Part shown: one piece after another, positions 16,333 through 24,332 of the stretch | Position numbering within the stretch: the stretch's first letter is position 1 | Layout of the letters: every line of letters starts with the position of its first letter | From: Rhodococcus ruber NBRC 15591 | GTDB taxonomy: Bacteria > Actinomycetota > Actinomycetes > Mycobacteriales > Mycobacteriaceae | DNA length: 60,569 nucleotides | NCBI RefSeq assembly: GCF_001894945.1 | Contig: NZ_BCXE01000031.1 | Span: forward strand, 1 to 60,569 | Direction of reading: 5' to 3' | Notes under the pieces: generated by a model | The model's input: the letters and a program-made list of their open reading frames with translations, nothing else | The model's database searches: none | Told to the model about the DNA's origin: nothing | Translations under genes and position numbers: made by a program

Positions 16333-16890
16333 TCAGACCTGCGGGCCCTCGGCGCGCAGGTCGTCGACCTTGCGCATCGCCTCCCGGAGCTCGGCGAGCC
16401 ACTGCTCGCTGTGCGTGCCGACGAGCTTGATGCACCAGGCGAGCGCGTCGGAGCGCGACCGGGCGACGCCGGCGTCGACGAGGGTGTCGAGGACCTTGCG
16501 CTCGGGCTGGCGCAGCCGGGTCATCACCGGAACGGCCAAGTGGGTGAACAACACCCGGCGATCGCCGAGGGTGACGCCCCAGGCGACCTTCCGGCCGTAG
16601 CGGGCCTCGGCCTCGTCGGCGATGCGCATGCGGTCCGGGCGGGTGCTCTCCCGGAAGCGGGCGATGCGCCCGTCGACGGCCGCGGCGCCGGCGTCCTCGG
16701 GCGGGGGGAGTTCCCCGACGACGACGATCTCCTCGCGGTCGACCTCGATGGTGGCGGGGCCGGTGAACCAGTCGTCGGGCAGTCGTCCGGAGAACCACTC
16801 GGTGGCGTCGCTCGCATCGGGGACGTCGGCCTGCTGCCAGCCGCCGGGGCGTCCGAAGCGGGGTCCGTGCATGTGGGGGGTGTGTCGCAT
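16333..16890 (-). CDS. conserved hypothetical protein with a helix-rich C-terminus
   Basis: I do not recognise this 185-residue protein beyond its resemblance to uncharacterised actinobacterial proteins. The middle part carries TIEVDREEIVVVGELPPP and a long charged segment; the end (LDTLVDAGVARSRSDALAWCIKLVGTHSEQWLAELREAMRKVDDLR) has the spacing of a ribbon-helix-helix or related small DNA-binding fold. Start ATG at 16890 has AGGAGG upstream. A 26-base perfect-armed palindrome lies immediately upstream, so it may be autoregulated or controlled by a TetR-type repressor. It separates the cobK and cobD operons but is not obviously a cobalamin gene. Confidence 0.7.
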   Translation of the reverse strand: MRHTPHMHGPRFGRPGGWQQADVPDASDATEWFSGRLPDDWFTGPATIEVDREEIVVVGELPPPEDAGAAAVDGRIARFRESTRPDRMRIADEAEARYGRKVAWGVTLGDRRVLFTHLAVPVMTRLRQPERKVLDTLVDAGVARSRSDALAWCIKLVGTHSEQWLAELREAMRKVDDLRAEGPQV

Positions 16891-16912
16891 GTCGTCCTCC
16901 TCGGGACGAAGG

Positions 16913-16938
16913 GTGTTTCACTGATTACAGTGTTACAC
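16913..16938 (-). promoter_or_regulatory. 26-base palindromic operator
   Basis: The sequence has the symmetric form GTGT-N2-CACTG-N4-CAGTG-N2-ACAC, with all 18 arm bases matched. It sits 22 bases before the start of the hypothetical gene at 16890, and on that strand TGTAAT within it could be the -10 box. The size and symmetry suit a dimeric repressor such as a TetR-family protein. Confidence 0.65.
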
Positions 16939-16941
16939 CTC

Positions 16942-17877
16942 TTACGTGATGCGCGCCACATCCCTGGTCGCGACCGTGAGGACAGTGCACACCGCCAGCG
17001 CTCCCACGCCGACCCGCGCGGCGAGCCGCACCGCACGCCCCAGGTCCGCCGGCTGCGGCGGCGGACCGTCACCGAGAGTGCCGCGGTCCTCGACGACACC
17101 GTGATAGACGTTCACCCCGCCCAGCGTGACCCCCAGCGCCCCGGCGAACGCGGCCTCCACCGGACCCGCATTCGGGCTCGGGTGCCGGTGGGCGTCCCGG
17201 CGCCAGGCCCGCAGCGCCGCACCCGGCCGGCCGCCCAGGCCGACCGCGAGCAGCGCCGACAGCCGCGCCGGAGCCAGATTGAGCACGTCGTCGAACCGGG
17301 CCGACGCCCAGCCGAACCGCTCGTGACGGGGCGTGCGGTGGCCCACGCGGGCGTCGAGGGTGTTCGCGGCCCGGTAGCCGAGCAGACCCGCCGGCCCGGC
17401 CACCGCACCCCAGAGCAGCGGCGCGACCACCGCATCGGACGTGTTCTCCGCGAGCGACTCGAGCGTGGCGCGGGCGACGCCGGCGGCGTCGAGCTGCGAC
17501 GGGTCGCGGCCGACGAGGTGGGTGACCTGCCGTCGCGCGGCGGGCAGATCCCCACGGCGCAGCTGGCCGTCGATCGTCGTGGCCTCCCGCGCCAGCGAGC
17601 GGCCGCCGAGCACGGTCCACGTCGCGGCCGCCGTCACCGCCGTCCGCAGCAGCGGGCGCCGCCGGGTGAGGCGGTCCGCGCCGTAGCCGAGCCCCGTGGC
17701 GCCGCCGACCAGCACCACGGTGAACAGTGCCCCGGCCGCCCGGTGATCCGCGTACAGCGCCCGTTCGGTCGCGCGCGCGATCCGGCCGAAGCCGCTCACC
17801 GGATGGAACCGGCGGGGATCGCCGAACGCCCGGTCGGCGGCATAGCCCAGGACGAGGCCGGCGGCGCGGGCATTCAC
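16942..17877 (-). CDS. cobD: cobalamin biosynthesis protein CobD (adenosylcobinamide-phosphate synthase)
   Basis: The 311-residue CobD/CbiB joins aminopropanol phosphate or threonine-phosphate-derived arm to adenosylcobyric acid to give adenosylcobinamide phosphate. Conserved features are YAADRAFGDPRRFHPVSGFGR at the start, ESLAENTSDAVVAPLLWGAVAGPAGLLGYRAANTLDARVGH, WASARFDDVLNLAPARLSALL and the SPNAGPVEAAFAGALGV motif, within a multi-pass membrane protein. The GTG at 17877 overlaps the cobB-cobC stop by four bases (GTGA), matching the substrate hand-over from CobC. Confidence 0.93.
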   Translation of the reverse strand: MNARAAGLVLGYAADRAFGDPRRFHPVSGFGRIARATERALYADHRAAGALFTVVLVGGATGLGYGADRLTRRRPLLRTAVTAAATWTVLGGRSLAREATTIDGQLRRGDLPAARRQVTHLVGRDPSQLDAAGVARATLESLAENTSDAVVAPLLWGAVAGPAGLLGYRAANTLDARVGHRTPRHERFGWASARFDDVLNLAPARLSALLAVGLGGRPGAALRAWRRDAHRHPSPNAGPVEAAFAGALGVTLGGVNVYHGVVEDRGTLGDGPPPQPADLGRAVRLAARVGVGALAVCTVLTVATRDVARIT

Positions 17878-20237
17878 GTCGGCCACGCCTCGAGCAGCGC
17901 CGCGGTCGTCTGCGGGTCGCGCACCGCGATGCGCACCCAGTCCGCGCCGAGGCCGGGGAACGTGTCGCCGCGGCGCACCGCGAACCCCCGGCCCCGCAGG
18001 CGCTCCCGCGTGCCGGCCGGGACGTGTGCCAGCACGAACGGCGCCGCGGACGGTCCGGCCACCGCGACGCCGAGGGCGGTCAGGCCGTCCACGAGGACGG
18101 CGCGGTCGGCCGCGATCTGCACGGCGGCCCGCTCGGCCTCGACCGTGGCCGCCGCCGACGCGCACGCGATCATCGCCGCCGCCGCCGGTGTGGACACAGA
18201 CCACGGTGGCTGGTGCGCGGCCAGTTCGGCGACGATCGACTCGTCACCGAGCACGTATCCGGCGCGGATCCCGGGAATCGCCCACGTCTTGGTGAGCGAG
18301 CGGATCACCACGACACCCGGAATCGACTCCCCGGCAAGCGATTCGGTCTCTCCCGGTACCGCATCCATGAACGCCTCGTCCACCACGAGCACCCGCCCGG
18401 GGCGCGCCAGGGCCCGCAGCGCGGCAGCCGGGTGCAGCACCCCGGTCGGGTTCGTCGGGTTGCCGACGACCACGAGGTCGGCGTCGTCGGGCACCGGCGC
18501 CGCGTCGAGGACGAACCCGTCCTCGGCCCGCAACAGCACCCGGGTCACCTCGTGCCCGGCGACGCGCAGCGCCGCCTCCGGCTCGGTGAACTGCGGGTGG
18601 ATCACCACCGGTCGCGCCCAGCGGCGGGCGCGGGCGACGAGGGTGAACGCCTCCGCGCCGCCGGCGGTGGGAAGCACCTCGTGCGGATCGCGGCCGTGCC
18701 GCGCGGCCAGGGCCGCGCGCGCCGCCCGCGGATCCGGATACCGGTCCAGTTCGGCCAGCGAGCCCGTCAGTGCCGCCTCCAGCCAGTCCGGACGCGGCCG
18801 GCGCGCGACGTTGACGGCCAGATCCACCAGGCCGGGGGTCGCCTCCCGGTCACCGTGGTGCTGCAGGTCCGGTGCGGCGGTACGGGTCGTGCGTGGCGGC
18901 GGGGGGACCGGCGTCGCGGCCCGCACCGCCTCGGCGAACCGCCGGGCAAGGACCGGATGCCCGGCCCAGTGGGTGTGCAGATAGGACGCGTGCACGGTGG
19001 CGGAGGCGAACCCGTCGGGCCTACCGCCCAGCAGCCACGCCGGCTCGCCGGTGGAATCGACGGTGGTGCGGTGGAATTCGTGCCCGGTCACCCGAGCGCC
19101 CGCCGGGGTGAGCAGCGTGTCGCGGGGCGCGACGGCGGTGCGGTAGCCGAGGGTGAGCCGCGGGGTCATCCGCGCGGACGCGTCGACCGCGCCGACCATC
19201 GGAGCGCCGTCCACGTCGCGGCACAGGTACAGCAGGCCCGCGCACTCGGCGACGGTGGGCGTGCCGGCCGCGATCGCGGCCCGCAGATGCTCGCGCAGCG
19301 GCGTGTTCGCAGCCAGGTCGGCGGCGTGTACCTCCGGGAACCCGCCGCCGAGGTAGATTCCGGCGGTGCCGTCCGGCAGGCGTTCGTCGCGCAGCGGGTC
19401 GAAGACGACGGTGCGGCACCCGGCGGCGCGCAGCATCTCCTCGGTCTCGGCGTAGCGGAACGTGAAGGCGCGACCCCCGGCGATCGCGACGACCGGTCCG
19501 TCCTCGGCCGACTCGCCCGGCTCCCACGGTTCGGTGACGAGAGCCGGTGCGCTGCGGGCGATCCGCATCACCTCGGCAAGATCGACGCGCGCGGCGATCT
19601 GCGCGGCCAGCCGGTCGAGCTGGGCGGCCGCCCCGGCCCGCTCCTGCGCCGGCACCAGCCCCAGATGCCGCGACGGCGCCGAGATCCCGTCGTCGCGCTG
19701 CAGCACCCCGAGCACCGGAACGCCCGTCGCGGCCAGGGCCTCGACCACCTCGTCGGAATGCCGCACCGAACCGGCCTTGTTCAGGATCACCCCGGCGATG
19801 CGGACACCGCGGTCGAACGTGGCCATGCCGTGCACCACCGCCGCGATGGAACGGGAGGCGTGCGAGACGTCGACGACGAGGACCACCGGGGCGCCGAGCA
19901 CCGTGGCGGTGTGGGCGGTGGACGCGAAACCGTCGGCGCCGAGCATCCCGTCGTACAGGCCCATCACGCCCTCGACGATCGCGACGTCCGCGCCGCGGGC
20001 GCCGTGCGTGAGCAGCGGTGCGAGCAGGTCGGTGCCGACGAGGTGCGCGTCGAGGTTACGTCCCGGCCGGCCCGTCGCGAGGGCGTGGTAGCCGGGGTCG
20101 ATGTAGTCCGGGCCGACCTTGTGCCCCGACACGGTGTGCCCGACCGACCGCAGTGCGGCCATGAGACCCGTTGCGACCGTGGTCTTCCCGTGCCCGGACG
20201 CCGGCGCGGCGATCACCAGCCGCGGCAGCGTCACCAC
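17874..20237 (-). CDS. cobB: fusion of cobyrinic acid a,c-diamide synthase (CobB) and threonine-phosphate decarboxylase-like CobC
   Basis: The 787-residue product joins two enzymes. Residues 1 to about 450 are CobB/CbiA: P-loop PASGHGKTT (Lys18), KVGPDYIDPGYHALATGRPGRNLD, EGVMGLYDG, and a glutamine amidotransferase with Cys332 in VAECAGLLYLC. Residues about 455-787 are a fold-type I PLP aminotransferase like CobC/CobD(Salmonella): ELDRYPDP, NPTNPTG, VVDEAFMDAV and the PLP lysine in SLTKTWAIPGIRAG (Lys650). CobB amidates side chains a and c; CobC makes the aminopropanol phosphate arm. The GTG at 20237 is chosen at the first P-loop strand; the frame is open upstream through a repeat region. Confidence 0.9.
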   Translation of the reverse strand: MVTLPRLVIAAPASGHGKTTVATGLMAALRSVGHTVSGHKVGPDYIDPGYHALATGRPGRNLDAHLVGTDLLAPLLTHGARGADVAIVEGVMGLYDGMLGADGFASTAHTATVLGAPVVLVVDVSHASRSIAAVVHGMATFDRGVRIAGVILNKAGSVRHSDEVVEALAATGVPVLGVLQRDDGISAPSRHLGLVPAQERAGAAAQLDRLAAQIAARVDLAEVMRIARSAPALVTEPWEPGESAEDGPVVAIAGGRAFTFRYAETEEMLRAAGCRTVVFDPLRDERLPDGTAGIYLGGGFPEVHAADLAANTPLREHLRAAIAAGTPTVAECAGLLYLCRDVDGAPMVGAVDASARMTPRLTLGYRTAVAPRDTLLTPAGARVTGHEFHRTTVDSTGEPAWLLGGRPDGFASATVHASYLHTHWAGHPVLARRFAEAVRAATPVPPPPRTTRTAAPDLQHHGDREATPGLVDLAVNVARRPRPDWLEAALTGSLAELDRYPDPRAARAALAARHGRDPHEVLPTAGGAEAFTLVARARRWARPVVIHPQFTEPEAALRVAGHEVTRVLLRAEDGFVLDAAPVPDDADLVVVGNPTNPTGVLHPAAALRALARPGRVLVVDEAFMDAVPGETESLAGESIPGVVVIRSLTKTWAIPGIRAGYVLGDESIVAELAAHQPPWSVSTPAAAAMIACASAAATVEAERAAVQIAADRAVLVDGLTALGVAVAGPSAAPFVLAHVPAGTRERLRGRGFAVRRGDTFPGLGADWVRIAVRDPQTTAALLEAWPT

Positions 20238-20302
20238 GCTGCCACCCCGAGTGTCACCACGCTGCCGAGTGTCACCACGCGGCCACACCCGAGTGTCACC
20301 AC
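20231..20302 (-). repeat. four GTGGTGA repeats spanning the cobO-cobB junction
   Basis: On the minus strand GTGGTGAC occurs at 20302-20295, 20278-20271 and 20260-20253, each followed by ACTCG, and again at 20237 as the cobB start. The first copy contains the cobO stop codon (TGGTGA) and the last contains the cobB start (GTGGTGACG). Spacing is 24, 18 and 23 bases. Confidence 0.75.
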
Positions 20303-20910
20303 TCGATGCCCTTCTGGCCCTTCTGGCCCGCGTCCATCGGGTGCTTGATCTTCGTCATCTCGGTCACGAGATCCGCGGCCTCGATCAACGCCGGATGCGC
20401 CCGGCGGCCGGTGATCACGACGTGCTGGTGGCCGGGACGCGCGGCGAGCGTCCGCACCACCTCGTCGGCGTCGATCCAGCCCCAGCCGATCGGGTAGGTG
20501 AATTCGTCGAGCACGTACAGCCCGTGCTGCTCGGCGGCGAGCCGGCGCTGGATCTCCCGCCACCCGGCGAGTGCCGCGGCGGCGTGGTCCTCCTCGGTGC
20601 CGTCCTTGCGGGACCACGACCACCCGGAGCCCATCTTGTGCCACTCGATCGGGCCGCCCGTGCCGCGCTCGGTGTGCAGGTCGCCGAGGGTCTCGAAGGC
20701 GGTCTGCTCACCGAGACGCCACTTGGCGGACTTGACGAATTGGAACACCGCGACCGACCAGCCCTGGTTCCAGCCGCGCAGTGCCAGCCCGAACGCGGCG
20801 GTCGACTTGCCCTTGCCGTCGCCGGTGTGGACCATCAGCAGCGGCCGGTTGCGGCGCTGACGGGTGGTGAGACCGTCGTCCGGCACGGTGGCCGGTTGTC
20901 CCTTCGGCAT
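20296..20910 (-). CDS. cobO: cob(I)yrinic acid a,c-diamide adenosyltransferase
   Basis: The 204-residue CobO/BtuR transfers the adenosyl group of ATP to cobalt. It has the P-loop VHTGDGKGKSTAAFG near residue 30, GWSVAVFQFVKS, ERGTGGPIEWHKMGSGWSWSRK and YVLDEFTYPIGWGW, all family hallmarks. It starts at ATG 20910, directly after the chelatase stop, and precedes cobB-cobC and cobD in a riboswitch-led operon. Confidence 0.96.
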   Translation of the reverse strand: MPKGQPATVPDDGLTTRQRRNRPLLMVHTGDGKGKSTAAFGLALRGWNQGWSVAVFQFVKSAKWRLGEQTAFETLGDLHTERGTGGPIEWHKMGSGWSWSRKDGTEEDHAAAALAGWREIQRRLAAEQHGLYVLDEFTYPIGWGWIDADEVVRTLAARPGHQHVVITGRRAHPALIEAADLVTEMTKIKHPMDAGQKGQKGIEW

Positions 20911-22863
20911 CTACGCGGCCCTTCCTCGGACGACGGTGGTGAGCGCGTCGGCGTGGACCTCGCCGACGGGAACGTGTTCGGCGCCGAGCCGTTCGGCGAG
21001 CCGGGCCGCGAGACCCATGCGGAACCGGCCGGTCTCGGAATCCACGACGACCGCGTCGATCCCGGCGGTGGCGATGCGGTCGGCGGCCGCGAGGGACCGG
21101 GCCACCGCGTCCGCACCTGCGGTGGCGCGACCGTCGGTGACCACGACGAGCAACGCCCGCCGGTCGGGTTCGCGCAGCCGATGCCGCCGGATCGTCTCGG
21201 CCGCCTCGAGCAGTCCCTCGGCGAGCGGGGTGCGCCCGCCCGCCGGCAGCTCCCGCAGCCGGGCCGCGGCCACGTCCACCGAATTGGTCGGCGGCAGGGC
21301 GAGCACGGCGCGATCGCCGCGGAAGGTCACCAGACCGACGGTGTCGCGGCGCCGGTAGGCGTCGAGCAGCAGCGACAGGATCGCCGTCTTGACCTGCGTC
21401 ATCCGCTGCCGCGCCGCCATGGAGCCGGAGGCGTCGACGCACAGCAGCACCAGGTTGGCCTCCCGCCCCTCGACGACCTTCCGCCGCACCTGCCACCCGT
21501 GCGCGTTTCCGGTAGTTCCCGCTACCGGAAACGCGCACGGGTGGGCGGCGGTGGCGCGGATGGTGGCGGGCAGGTGGACGGGGCCGGTGTCGGCGCGACG
21601 CTCGCCGACCGTGCGGCCGACCGTCGTGCGCGCCCGGGAGCGCCGGCCCGCGGTGCCGCGGCCCGTGCGGTCGGCGGTGAACAGGCGGGTCCGGTAGGGC
21701 TCGGCCGGGGTCGCGACGGACGTCGCCGCGCCGGCGCCCGCCGCACGGTCGTCCCGGTCCGGCGTCGCTTCGCCGCCTCCGGGACCGTCGGGACCGGCAC
21801 CGCCGGGGCCGGGGCCGGGATCGTCCGGGTCGGGATCGTCCGGGTCCGGCTCGGGGGCCCGGTCGCCCAGGAGTTCGTCGAGCAGCGTCTCGTCCATGCC
21901 GGGCTCGTCGAAGGGGTTGCGGCGACGACGGTGCGGCAACGCGAGCCGCGCCGCGACCGCGATGTCCTCCCGCGTGACCTCGTCGCGACCCGCCCAGGCC
22001 GCGTGCGCGACGGCGGTCTTCGCGGTGACCAGGTCGGCGCGCATCCCGTCGACGTCGAACGCCGCGCACACCTCCGCGATCGCGACCAGCGCGTCGTCGC
22101 CGAGCCGCACGTGCGGCAGCCGCTCGCGGGCCGCAGCGAGCCGCCGCGCCAGCTCGGCCTCGGCGTCGGCCCAGCCCGCGACGAACGAGACCGGGTCGGC
22201 GTCGAACGCCAGGCGCCGCCGCACGATCTCCGCCCGCACCTGCGGATCGCGCGGCGCGGCCACCTCCACGGTCAGCCCGAAGCGGTCGAGCAGCTGCGGA
22301 CGCAGCTCCCCCTCCTCCGGGTTCATCGTCCCGACCAGCACGAACCGGGCGGCATGCGAGACCGACACCCCGTCGCGCTCGACGGAGCACCGGCCCATCG
22401 CCGCGGCGTCGAGCAGCAGGTCCACGAGATGGTCGTGCAGCAGGTTGACCTCGTCGACGTAGAGCACCCCGCGGTGCGCCCGGGCGAGCAGGCCCGGCTC
22501 GTACTCGGCGGTGCCCGCCGACAGCGCCTTCTGCAGGTGCAGGGAGCCGGTGACCCGGTCCTCGGTGGCGCCGACGGGCAGTTCCACCAGCCGCGCCGGC
22601 CGCGTCTGCGCCGCCGCGCCGTGCGGATGCGGGCCGTCGGGACAGGACGGGTCGGGGGCGGCGGGGTCGCACGCGAACCGGCAGCCGGCGACCTCCGTGA
22701 CCTGCGGCAACAGCGCGGCCTGGGCGCGCACCGTGGTCGACTTGGCGGTGCCCTTCTCCCCGCGCACGAGCACCCCGCCGATCGACGGCGACACCGCGCA
22801 CAGGGACAGGGCCAGCGCCAGGTCGTCGGAGCCGACGACGGCACTGAACGGATACACGTGCAC
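20911..22863 (-). CDS. magnesium-chelatase-type cobalt chelatase subunit, fused ChlI-ChlD
   Basis: The 650-residue protein joins an AAA+ ATPase (ChlI/BchI/CobS-like, residues 1-330) and a von Willebrand A domain (ChlD/CobT-like, about 470-650). Visible are the P-loop RGEKGTAKST (Lys41), Walker B in VLYVDEVNLL, GTMNPEEGELRPQLLDRFGL, an acidic Pro/Asp/Gly linker, and the MIDAS motif VDASGSM (Asp477) plus TDGRATAG. With CobN it would form the ATP-driven cobaltochelatase, replacing separate CobS and CobT. GTG at 22863 has GGAGG at ideal distance. A 52-base perfect hairpin lies in the linker-to-VWA segment (about residues 440-457). Rv2850c of M. tuberculosis is the comparable protein. Confidence 0.93.
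   Translation of the reverse strand: MHVYPFSAVVGSDDLALALSLCAVSPSIGGVLVRGEKGTAKSTTVRAQAALLPQVTEVAGCRFACDPAAPDPSCPDGPHPHGAAAQTRPARLVELPVGATEDRVTGSLHLQKALSAGTAEYEPGLLARAHRGVLYVDEVNLLHDHLVDLLLDAAAMGRCSVERDGVSVSHAARFVLVGTMNPEEGELRPQLLDRFGLTVEVAAPRDPQVRAEIVRRRLAFDADPVSFVAGWADAEAELARRLAAARERLPHVRLGDDALVAIAEVCAAFDVDGMRADLVTAKTAVAHAAWAGRDEVTREDIAVAARLALPHRRRRNPFDEPGMDETLLDELLGDRAPEPDPDDPDPDDPGPGPGGAGPDGPGGGEATPDRDDRAAGAGAATSVATPAEPYRTRLFTADRTGRGTAGRRSRARTTVGRTVGERRADTGPVHLPATIRATAAHPCAFPVAGTTGNAHGWQVRRKVVEGREANLVLLCVDASGSMAARQRMTQVKTAILSLLLDAYRRRDTVGLVTFRGDRAVLALPPTNSVDVAAARLRELPAGGRTPLAEGLLEAAETIRRHRLREPDRRALLVVVTDGRATAGADAVARSLAAADRIATAGIDAVVVDSETGRFRMGLAARLAERLGAEHVPVGEVHADALTTVVRGRAA
21493..21544 (-). 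repeat. perfect 23-base inverted repeat within the chelatase gene
   Basis: Arms 21493-21515 and 21522-21544 are exact complements with a six-base loop. The core is GCGCGTTTCCGGTAG on the plus strand. It is translated in frame as part of the variable linker. A perfect palindrome of this size inside a gene looks like an inserted repeat element. Confidence 0.85.
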
Positions 22864-22904
22864 TTTCAACCTCCACAGGCTCCCGCTGGGATGTCTTCTC
22901 GGCA

Positions 22905-23085
22905 AACGGAATCGAGGCCGGTATTCGGACTTCCCGGTCGGACGCCGTGCGATCGCCTTCCCGGACCGGGCGGTCCAGTGGCTGCGCGTGATGCGCATGA
23001 TCGACGACTCCCGGGTCACCGCAGCGGGCCTGTGCCGGATTCACACCGGCTTCCCGATTATCCCCGTGAGGGGCACCTCGATTGT
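22905..23085 (-). promoter_or_regulatory. cobalamin riboswitch upstream of the chelatase-cobO-cobBC-cobD operon
   Basis: Read on the minus strand the leader has GAAGCCGGTGTGAATCCGGC, then ACAGGCCCGCTGCGGTGA, CAGCCACTGG and a closing CCGAATACCGGCC, which are the conserved blocks of the cobalamin element. It ends about 40 bases before the chelatase GTG start. It should repress the downstream genes when adenosylcobalamin is plentiful. Confidence 0.92.
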
Positions 23086-23115
23086 CTTGCCGGCGCCGAG
23101 TCTAACCGCACCGGC

Positions 23116-23121
23116 TAGGGT
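23116..23121 (+). promoter_or_regulatory. -10 box of cobL, near-leaderless
   Basis: TAGGGT lies eight bases before the cobL ATG. No riboswitch on the plus strand fits between the antisense riboswitch and the gene, so cobLM appears to lack riboswitch control. Confidence 0.4.
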
Positions 23122-23129
23122 TCGACGCC

Positions 23130-24332
23130 ATGGGCTCACACATCACCGTCGTCGGCATGGGTGCCGACGGCTGGGACGGCCTGCCGCCCCCCGCCCGCGA
23201 CGCGGTGCTCGGCGCGCAGGTCCTGCTCGGTGGGCGGCGCCATCTGGCGCTGCTGCCCGAGACCGGCGCCGTCCGCGAGCCGTGGCCGTCCCCGCTGCGC
23301 GACGGACTCGACGCGCTGCTCGCGCGGCACCGCGGCCGCACGATCGTGGCGGTCGCGTCGGGCGATCCGCTCGTCTCCGGCATCGGGACCACCCTGATCG
23401 ACCGGCTCGGCGCCGACGCGGTGACGGTGCTGCCCGCCGTGTCGTCGGTGGCGCTGGCCCGCGCCCGCATGGGGTGGAGCGCCGAGTCGGTGGACGTGGT
23501 GACGCTGGTGGGCCGGGACGTGCACGCCGTCCGCCGCGCATTCGGGTGGGGGCGGCGGCTGATCGTGCTCTCCTCCGACGGCTCCACCCCGGCGCGGGTC
23601 GCCGACCTGCTGCGCCGAGACGGGTTCGGCGCGAGCACCCTGACCGTGCTGTCGGACCTCGGCGCGCCCGAGGAGGCGCGGCGCACCGCCGCCGCCGACG
23701 ACTGGTCCGGCGACGCGCCCGCGCTCAACGTCGTCTGCATCGAATGCTCCGGAGCCGAGGGGTATCCCGCGACGCCCGGCCTGCCCGACGACGCGTTCGA
23801 GCACGACGGTCAGATTTCCAAACGCCCGATCCGGCTCGCCGCGGTGTGCGCGCTCGCGCCGCGGCCGGGGCAACTGCTGTGGGACGTCGGGGCCGGCGCC
23901 GGGTCGGTGGGCATCGAGTGGGCCCGCACCGATCCGCGCTGCCGCACGGTGGCGATCGAACGCGACGAGACGCGCGCCGACCGGATCGGCCGCAACGCCG
24001 CGCGGCTCGGCGTCCCGTCGGTCGTGGTGGTGCGCGGCGCCGCCCCCGACGCGCTCGCCGGTCTCGACACCCCCGATGCCGTCTTCGTCGGCGGCGGCGG
24101 GTCGATTCCCGGAGTGCTCGAGACCTGCTGGGCGGCACTGCGTCCGGGTGGCCGTCTGGTCGCGCACGCGGTGACCCTCGAAACCGAGTCGACGTTGGTG
24201 CAGTGGTGGAAGACCCACGGCGGGGAGCTGACCCGGACGACCGTGGAACAGGCCGCACCACTCGGCGGGTTCAGCGGCTGGCAGGCGCTGCGCCCGGTGG
24301 TGCAGTGGCAGGTGACGAAAGGCGAGAGATGA
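23130..24332 (+). CDS. cobL: precorrin-6Y C5,15-methyltransferase (decarboxylating), CbiE-CbiT fusion
   Basis: The 400-residue CobL methylates C5 and C15 and decarboxylates the acetate side chain at C12. The N-terminal CbiE-like tetrapyrrole methylase has VVGMGADGWDGL, LLGGRRHLALLP, VASGDPLVSGIG and LPAVSSVALARARMGW. The C-terminal CbiT-like Rossmann methyltransferase has the SAM motif WDVGAGAGSVGIEW at about residue 251, preceded by GQISKRPIRLAAVCAL. Full fused length as in Pseudomonas and Mycobacterium. ATGA overlap with cobM. Confidence 0.95.
   Translation: MGSHITVVGMGADGWDGLPPPARDAVLGAQVLLGGRRHLALLPETGAVREPWPSPLRDGLDALLARHRGRTIVAVASGDPLVSGIGTTLIDRLGADAVTVLPAVSSVALARARMGWSAESVDVVTLVGRDVHAVRRAFGWGRRLIVLSSDGSTPARVADLLRRDGFGASTLTVLSDLGAPEEARRTAAADDWSGDAPALNVVCIECSGAEGYPATPGLPDDAFEHDGQISKRPIRLAAVCALAPRPGQLLWDVGAGAGSVGIEWARTDPRCRTVAIERDETRADRIGRNAARLGVPSVVVVRGAAPDALAGLDTPDAVFVGGGGSIPGVLETCWAALRPGGRLVAHAVTLETESTLVQWWKTHGGELTRTTVEQAAPLGGFSGWQALRPVVQWQVTKGER

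Noticed and set aside
20231-20302. CRISPR or a regulatory repeat array at the cobO-cobB junction
   Set aside because: Repeats are only 7-13 bases with uneven spacing and spacers shorter than 20 bases; it fits local tandem duplication.
17727-20348. An 873-codon plus-strand frame across the cobD and cobB-cobC region
   Set aside because: Composition is arginine/proline/glycine-rich shadow sequence, opposite to well-identified cob genes.
20119-23118. A 999-codon plus-strand frame over cobO and the chelatase gene
   Set aside because: Same reason: it runs antisense to well-supported genes and through the riboswitch, with no recognisable protein motif.
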